Of a DNA stretch of 7,232 nucleotides, positions 5,660 to 7,232 are shown piece by piece (within the stretch, counting starts at the first letter, position 1; each line of letters starts with the position of its first letter). The stretch spans positions 1 through 7,232 of the forward strand of contig JAZKEN010000057.1 in NCBI GenBank assembly GCA_040387035.1, in the 5' to 3' direction. Made by a program: the position numbers and the translations under genes. Source of the stretch: Methylotenera_A sp040387035 (GTDB taxonomy: Bacteria; Pseudomonadota; Gammaproteobacteria; Burkholderiales; Methylophilaceae). The notes below the pieces were generated by a model. It had not been told where the DNA came from. It was given only the letters and a program-made list of their open reading frames with translations, and searched no databases.

Positions 5660-6226
5660 TTATTCGTCTAAATCGTCTTGCTCATCATTGTCGGTGTAGG
5701 TATTGCCAGGCTCTTTTGCTTCACTTAATTCGCGGATCAGTTTAAATAGCTCACGACTGCTTTTAGGTGGCTTTTGTGCCGCTTCTTCACGCTGCGCATT
5801 CCTGATCAAGGTGCGCAGTTGCTGGATGTCGGCCGTAGGGAACTGGCCATAAAATTCCTGCAAGGCATTCGGCTCTGCAATCAAGCGACTGCGCCAGCGT
5901 TCCATGGTATGAAAACGCGCATTTTCCTGCGTGTTTTTACCTTCCCATGCTTGCAACTGCTCAACGATTGGCGCGCTGTCTACGTCGCGCATCAAGCGGC
6001 CAAGGTATTGCAATTGCCTGCGTACAGCGCCGTTGGCAGTTAAGCGCTTGGCTTCCATCACTGCGTCAAACAAGGTTTCCGGCAGGTTCAGCTTGATTAA
6101 TTTATCTTTGGATAGATCAATCAGTTTTTTGCCAATGGCTTGCTGTGCGTCTGCTTCGGCCTTTAGCTTGGTTTTGCTGATGGGTAAATCAGCGTCTGGT
6201 TCTATTGAGTAGTTTTTTTCGGTCAC
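5660..6226 (-). CDS. darP: Ribosome-associated protein DarP (YjgA, DUF615 family)
   Basis: The 188-residue protein matches the YjgA/DUF615 pattern. It has an SKTKLKAEADAQQAIGKKL segment (17-35), LPETLFDAVMEAKRL (48-62), RRQLQYLGRLMR (69-80), then HTMERWRSRL (106-115), LRTLIRNAQREE (137-148) and PKSSRELFKLIREL (154-167). The end is acidic. In E. coli this protein binds late 50S ribosomal precursors and promotes their maturation. The start is GTG at 6226, since no in-frame ATG lies between there and the upstream stop, and the first internal Met (residue 57) would remove conserved sequence. The Shine-Dalgarno sequence is not obvious. It is divergent from tldE, as in E. coli, and the antiporter gene follows 9 bp downstream. 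Confidence 0.92.
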   Translation of the reverse strand: MTEKNYSIEPDADLPISKTKLKAEADAQQAIGKKLIDLSKDKLIKLNLPETLFDAVMEAKRLTANGAVRRQLQYLGRLMRDVDSAPIVEQLQAWEGKNTQENARFHTMERWRSRLIAEPNALQEFYGQFPTADIQQLRTLIRNAQREEAAQKPPKSSRELFKLIRELSEAKEPGNTYTDNDEQDDLDE

Positions 6227-6264
6227 GATTGTGTGGTTTCTAGTGGCTTTGATGTTGGCTACGG

Positions 6265-6270
6265 TATGAT
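6265..6270 (+). promoter_or_regulatory. Candidate -10 element for tldE
   Basis: TATGAT matches 5 of 6 positions of the -10 consensus and lies 36 bp before the tldE ATG, in the 80-bp region divergent from darP. No -35 hexamer is seen at the usual spacing; TTGATG (6249-6254) is only 10 bp away. The call is weak. Confidence 0.25.
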
Positions 6271-6306
6271 AACAGTTTTAGTCATTTGAATTAATCAAAC
6301 CCCATA

Positions 6307-7232
6307 ATGGACGCTACAATTAATCTGGAACAATTACAACAAATCACGCAAGACGTGCTCAAAATCGCCAAACAGGCTGGCGCGTCGTCCGCTGAAACCG
6401 AAGTGAGTTTTGGCACAGGCCAGAATGTATCGGTGCGTTTGGGTGAGACTGAGAATATTGAATATAACCGTGACAAGGGCATTTCCGTCACCGTGTATTT
6501 TGGCCAGCAGAAAGGCCATGCCAGCAGCTCTGATCTAAGCCCGCAAGCCTTGAAAGATAGCGTTGAAGCGGCCTGCAATATTGCCAAATATACCGCACAG
6601 GATGAATTCTGTGGCTTGGCCGATGCGCATTTAATGGCAACCGAAATTCCTGACCTGGATTTATACCATCCCTGGCAGGTCAGTGTAGATGAGGCGCTTG
6701 AAATCGCAAAACGCTGCGAAGCGGCCGCGATGGATGTGGATAGAAAACGTATCGGCAACTCAGAAGGGGCAGGCGTTTCAAATTCGGAAAGTATATTTGC
6801 CTATGCCAATAGCCATGGTTTTGTAGGAGGCTATGCCAGTACGCGCCACAGCATGAGCTGTTCAGTGATTGCCGAAGAAGGTGATCAAATGCAGCGCGAT
6901 TACTGGTACACCAGTGCGCGTGATTTTAAAGACATGGATTCCGCCAGTTATGTCGGCAATCTGGCTGGGCAGCGTAGCATTAGACGTTTGGGTGCGCGCA
7001 CCATTCAAACCGGGCAATATCCGGTTCTGTTTGAGGCGCCATTGGCATCAGGCCTTATTTCATCATTGATTGGTGCAATCTCCGGCGGTAGCTTATACCG
7101 AAAATCCTCTTTTTTGCTGGATAGCCTGGGTAAGAAAGTGGCGTCAGAGGTGTTAAATATCACTGAAGACCCGCATATCAAAAAAGGCGTTGCCAGCAGC
7201 CCTTTTGATGGTGAGGGTGTGGCAACACATGC
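6307..7232 (+). CDS. tldE: TldE/PmbA metalloprotease subunit, N-terminal 308 residues (runs off window)
   Basis: The frame is open from ATG 6307 to the window end, giving 308 complete codons of a protein that is about 450 residues in E. coli. It tracks E. coli PmbA throughout: ASSSDLSPQAL (72-82), DLDLYHPWQVS (116-126), RIGNSEGAG (148-156), NSHGFVGGYASTRHS (168-182), VIAEEGD (187-193), GAISGGSLYRKSSFLLDSLG (256-275) and ASSPFDGEGV (296-305). TldE pairs with TldD, which carries the zinc site (HExxxH); TldE itself lacks one. The complex degrades unfolded peptides and is known for maturing microcin B17 and for CcdA turnover in E. coli. An in-frame stop at 6292 excludes a longer start. No Shine-Dalgarno sequence precedes the ATG. 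TldD is not in the window. Confidence 0.95.
   Translation, partial: MDATINLEQLQQITQDVLKIAKQAGASSAETEVSFGTGQNVSVRLGETENIEYNRDKGISVTVYFGQQKGHASSSDLSPQALKDSVEAACNIAKYTAQDEFCGLADAHLMATEIPDLDLYHPWQVSVDEALEIAKRCEAAAMDVDRKRIGNSEGAGVSNSESIFAYANSHGFVGGYASTRHSMSCSVIAEEGDQMQRDYWYTSARDFKDMDSASYVGNLAGQRSIRRLGARTIQTGQYPVLFEAPLASGLISSLIGAISGGSLYRKSSFLLDSLGKKVASEVLNITEDPHIKKGVASSPFDGEGVATH

Noticed and set aside
6291..6758. Minus-strand open frame of 155 residues
   Set aside because: It is antisense to tldE, which is strongly recognised in the plus strand; the composition (Ser/Ala/Cys-rich) is typical of a shadow frame.

Overview
The window looks like a piece of a betaproteobacterial chromosome of moderate GC content, probably from the Methylophilaceae (Methylotenera-like). 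That placement is inferred from protein character and gene order, not from a search. Almost everything is housekeeping, and all genes read cleanly except one that is cut by an assembly gap (100 Ns at 4125-4224).

Layout. Bases 1-44 (minus) hold the first 14 codons of recA, which are short enough to be overlooked. Bases 45-269 are a divergent regulatory region between recA and a small plus-strand gene (270-611) for a secreted protein rich in Tyr, Gly and His. Bases 624-3554 (minus) form a tight gene cluster, in transcription order mogA (molybdopterin adenylyltransferase), a VanZ-like membrane protein, thiL (thiamine-phosphate kinase), pgpA (phosphatidylglycerophosphatase A) and pncC (NMN deamidase, the CinA C-terminal domain). 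Overlaps of 4, 17 and 22 bp point to one transcript with translational coupling. The pncC-recA neighbourhood is common in proteobacteria; here the small plus-strand gene sits between the two.

From 3636 to 4356 (plus) lies an envelope protein with a membrane or signal segment and a C-terminal end resembling a PDZ domain. Its middle is lost in the gap. The frames on the two sides agree only if the true missing length is a multiple of three, so 100 is a placeholder. A strong symmetric terminator (4370-4407) separates it from the convergent pair darP (6226-5660, minus) and a CPA1-type cation/proton antiporter (5650-4415, minus). Divergent from darP, tldE (pmbA) starts at 6307 (plus) and runs off the window end; the divergent darP/tldE pair is the same as yjgA/pmbA in E. 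coli.

I see no mobile element, CRISPR array, tRNA, rRNA or clear defence system. The least explained items are the gap-split envelope protein, the small Tyr/His-rich secreted protein next to recA, and the recA upstream region, which has no canonical LexA box but does contain two inverted repeats.
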